The notes beneath the pieces are model-generated. The model ran no database searches, was not told the DNA's origin, and saw nothing but the letters and a program-made list of their open reading frames with translations. This document shows positions 5,848 to 7,178 of a stretch of DNA of 7,178 nt, piece after piece (the stretch's first letter is position 1; each line of letters opens with the position of its first letter). Source of the DNA: DAOUMU01 sp034409055 (GTDB lineage: Bacteria > Chloroflexota > Anaerolineae > 4572-78 > J111); NCBI GenBank assembly GCA_034409055.1, contig DAOUMU010000344.1, positions 1-7,178 on the forward strand. The letters are read 5' to 3'. The position numbers and the translations under genes were made by a program.

Positions 5848-5875
5848 TAGGCCGGGCATCCCCATGCCCGGCCAT
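5848..5875. repeat. Inverted third copy of the palindromic repeat
   Basis: Arms GCCGGGCAT (5851-5859) and ATGCCCGGC (5864-5872) pair perfectly around CCCC. This is the reverse complement of the element at 4503-4524 and 4549-4570, including the adjoining CTAC (GTAG at 5847-5850). Two orientations in one window support a dispersed REP-like family. Confidence 0.85.
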
Positions 5876-5902
5876 CTATCTTTCATAGACAGCCATTGTA
5901 CC

Positions 5903-6262
5903 ATGAAAGCCATCGGCGTGGACATCATCGAAACGAAGCGTATCGAACAAAGCATTACCCGCTTTGGTGATCGCTTTCTGGAGCGGGTTTACACGGCCCA
6001 AGAGCTGGCCTATTGCCAGGGACGGATCAGTTCGCTGGCGGCGCGGTGGGCGGCCAAAGAGGCCACGGCCAAGGCCTTGGGCACCGGCATTGGCGATATC
6101 AGTTGGCAAGAGATCGAGGTGGTAAATGAAGCCAACTACCGCCCCACTTTACGCTTGTATGGTGCTGCTGCTGAACTGGCCGCCCAACTCGGCCTGACCG
6201 AATTTGCCATCAGCCTGTCCCACACCAAAGATTATGCCGTGGCTTTCGTGATTGGCGAGTAG
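5903..6262 (+). CDS. acpS: Holo-[acyl-carrier-protein] synthase
   Basis: AcpS transfers the 4'-phosphopantetheine arm of coenzyme A to a serine of apo-acyl carrier protein, making it active for fatty acid synthesis. The 119 residues match the normal family size. Landmarks are GVDIIETKRIE (5-15) with Mg ligand D7, RFLERVYTAQE (24-34), the motif ARWAAKEATAKALGTG (47-62) with E53 as second Mg ligand, and SLSHTKDYAVAF (104-115). No Shine-Dalgarno is evident. ATG 5903 is chosen because family members begin right before the GVDI strand. An earlier in-frame ATG at 5864 lies inside the palindromic repeat and would add 13 residues without family support. It follows the operon after a 132-nt repeat-filled gap and has no obvious functional tie to it. 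The 17 nt to the next gene suggest shared transcription with that one. Confidence 0.95.
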   Translation: MKAIGVDIIETKRIEQSITRFGDRFLERVYTAQELAYCQGRISSLAARWAAKEATAKALGTGIGDISWQEIEVVNEANYRPTLRLYGAAAELAAQLGLTEFAISLSHTKDYAVAFVIGE

Positions 6263-6279
6263 TTCTGTCCGGCTGCAAC

Positions 6280-6654
6280 ATGTCAAAAAAACGAAGTAAA
6301 TTCCAAGAAACCATAAACTTCTACCTGACGGTACTGGTCCTGTTTCTCTTTGTAGTGATTCCGCCGATCCTATGTGGTCTGCTTTACCTGTCGCAAGTAC
6401 CGGACATCACCTGGGCCGGAGAGGGCAACCTGACCTACAGGCGCATCTGGATGTACCGCGAACGTCGCCCCCTGGGCCTCGCCTACGAAACCCGCCAGGT
6501 GGTTGAGCAATACAGCCAGACAGAGGTCTGCGTACAACACAATCTTCGCTTTTTGCTGTGGGGTCAATCCAAAGAGGCTCAACCGGCTACTTCTCGCCAG
6601 ATAATGCTTTTTGTGGACAATCGCTGGCAGCCAACCGGTGAAGCATGCCGGTAA
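6280..6654 (+). CDS. Small single-pass membrane protein of unknown function
   Basis: The 124-residue product is not one I recognise. A basic N-terminus (SKKRSK) precedes one strongly hydrophobic segment at about 14-38 (FYLTVLVLFLFVVIPP…). By the positive-inside rule the remaining 85 residues would lie outside the cytoplasm. That part is polar and Trp/Arg-containing, with two cysteines (C84 and C123) that could form a disulfide. There is no lipobox. No clear Shine-Dalgarno precedes ATG 6280. It starts 17 nt after acpS in the same direction and ends 29 nt before the stop of the convergent gene. Codon composition is like that of the neighbouring genes, so it is probably real, but conservation is untested. 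Confidence 0.65.
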   Translation: MSKKRSKFQETINFYLTVLVLFLFVVIPPILCGLLYLSQVPDITWAGEGNLTYRRIWMYRERRPLGLAYETRQVVEQYSQTEVCVQHNLRFLLWGQSKEAQPATSRQIMLFVDNRWQPTGEACR

Positions 6655-6664
6655 CGAATCAATT

Positions 6665-6691
6665 AACAATGAGTACTAATTGCTCATTGTT
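6665..6691. repeat. Perfect 9-bp inverted repeat between convergent genes
   Basis: AACAATGAG (6665-6673) and CTCATTGTT (6683-6691) are exact complements around a 9-nt loop. The element spans the stop codon of the leftward gene and sits just after the rightward stop, so it could end both transcripts. It lacks T-tracts and is A/T-rich, so a weak terminator or a small repeat are both possible. Confidence 0.55.
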
Positions 6692-7178
6692 CAGAGTTTA
6701 CTTCAAAATTTTCACCCTGGGGGATCGTTAAATCAACCACCACCTCTTGCCCGCCAAAGCCGTGGACGTTACATTTGGCCCGGACGACCACCTGGGTTAA
6801 ATCTGGGGGAATGTCAATATTGCTCTGGCTGCGGGTAAAGGGTTGCTCGGTGTCGTGTGGATGGGTCAGGATGCGCTCGGCAATCAACCGCTCAGTGATG
6901 GGGTCAACCACCTGCCAGGCATCGGCGTAGTGATCCCAACCTTGGTCATTGTGGCGGACGGTTGTATCAAATCTCCACAATCCCTGGCTGTTCTGGGTGG
7001 CCCGGACAAAAACAACCTGGGCAAAGTCAAGATCGGGGTTGCCCGTAGGGAGGCCAAGGGCTGTTGGGGGAGGTTGGGGAGTGGGGAGTGGGGAGTGGGG
7101 AGTAGGGGTTGGGGTGTGGGGAGTGGGCGTTGGTGATAGAGGAGTGGGGGGGGGGGAGGGGGGAGTGGGGGTGGGAGT
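6684..7178 (-). CDS. C-terminal part of a Pro/Thr-linker protein, cut by the right edge
   Basis: Reading leftward from the edge, the frame is open for 164 codons to TGA at 6684-6686; the true start lies beyond the window. The first ~40 residues are a Pro/Thr/Ser/His linker (TPTPTPPSPPP…), then comes a domain of about 120 residues. Marked segments are FAQVVFVRATQNSQGLWRFD, VRHNDQGWDHYADAWQVVDP, LTHPHDTEQPFTRSQ and VRAKCNVHGFGGQEVVVDL. I recall similar small exported-type proteins of unknown function carrying the D-H-Y-A-D, H-P-H…EQPFTR and HGFGG signatures. The His/Asp-rich motifs might bind a metal (speculative). Such linkers usually occur in secreted or envelope proteins, but no signal peptide is visible here. 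A TTG at 6980 is not a credible start because coding continues upstream. Confidence 0.8.
   Translation of the reverse strand, partial: TPTPTPPSPPPTPLSPTPTPHTPTPTPHSPLPTPQPPPTALGLPTGNPDLDFAQVVFVRATQNSQGLWRFDTTVRHNDQGWDHYADAWQVVDPITERLIAERILTHPHDTEQPFTRSQSNIDIPPDLTQVVVRAKCNVHGFGGQEVVVDLTIPQGENFEVNSEQ
7063..7178. repeat. G-rich heptamer tract encoding the Pro/Thr linker
   Basis: The plus strand repeats variants of GGGGAGT (clear tandem copies at 7076-7103, looser ones to the edge) and contains an uninterrupted run of 11 G around 7146-7156. On the minus strand this is ACTCCCC repeats coding for Pro, Thr, Ser, His and Leu. The heptamer has no stop in any frame, so gain or loss of units shifts the frame while keeping it open locally. 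The tract could also form G-quadruplexes in the plus (template) strand. Confidence 0.8.

Noticed and set aside
6843..7136. Rightward open frame over the end of the window
   Set aside because: It is antisense to a better supported leftward gene, and its C-terminus is only the translated G-rich heptamers.

Overview
The window reads like bacterial chromosomal DNA of moderately high G+C with short intergenic gaps that are crowded with small repeats. Several traits would suit a Chloroflexota genome (Anaerolineae or Caldilineae type): palindromic repeats between and inside genes, heptamer-based tandem repeats, and a secreted-type protein with a Pro/Thr-rich linker. A cyanobacterium or another repeat-rich lineage cannot be excluded. 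This taxonomic guess is inference; no rRNA or other marker is present.

Layout. Positions 1-613 hold almost no coding sequence. A possible leftward gene start sits at the very edge. It is followed by a hairpin terminator (231-278), a good sigma70-type promoter reading right (276-304), a foldback repeat with a duplicated arm (424-535) and a structured leader (538-587). Positions 614-5770 carry four tightly packed rightward genes: a class III PLP aminotransferase, an M20 (carboxypeptidase G2-like) metallohydrolase, a glutamine-synthetase-like gamma-glutamyl ligase, and a FluG-type amidohydrolase. A foldback plus a palindromic repeat (5783-5872) separates them from acpS (holo-ACP synthase, 5903-6262) and a small single-pass membrane protein (6280-6654). 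A leftward gene enters from the right edge (7178-6684). It encodes a Pro/Thr-rich linker written in G-rich heptamers and a C-terminal domain, and it converges on the membrane-protein gene.

How the genes may work together. The ligase and amidohydrolase are the two halves of the eukaryotic FluG protein, here as separate neighbouring genes. With an aminotransferase and a glutamate-releasing type of peptidase in the same operon, the simplest idea is a catabolic route in which an amine or amino acid is capped as a gamma-glutamyl amide, transaminated and then uncapped. This resembles the Puu putrescine pathway in logic but uses different hydrolases and has no oxidase or aldehyde dehydrogenase in view. 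The substrate is unknown.

The most striking non-genic observation is that repeats have entered or rebuilt functional parts of the operon. A 33-nt G/C-run segment lies in frame inside the ligase gene. A tandem palindromic repeat has split what appears to have been an overlapping ligase/amidohydrolase junction, while copying the Shine-Dalgarno and start codon.
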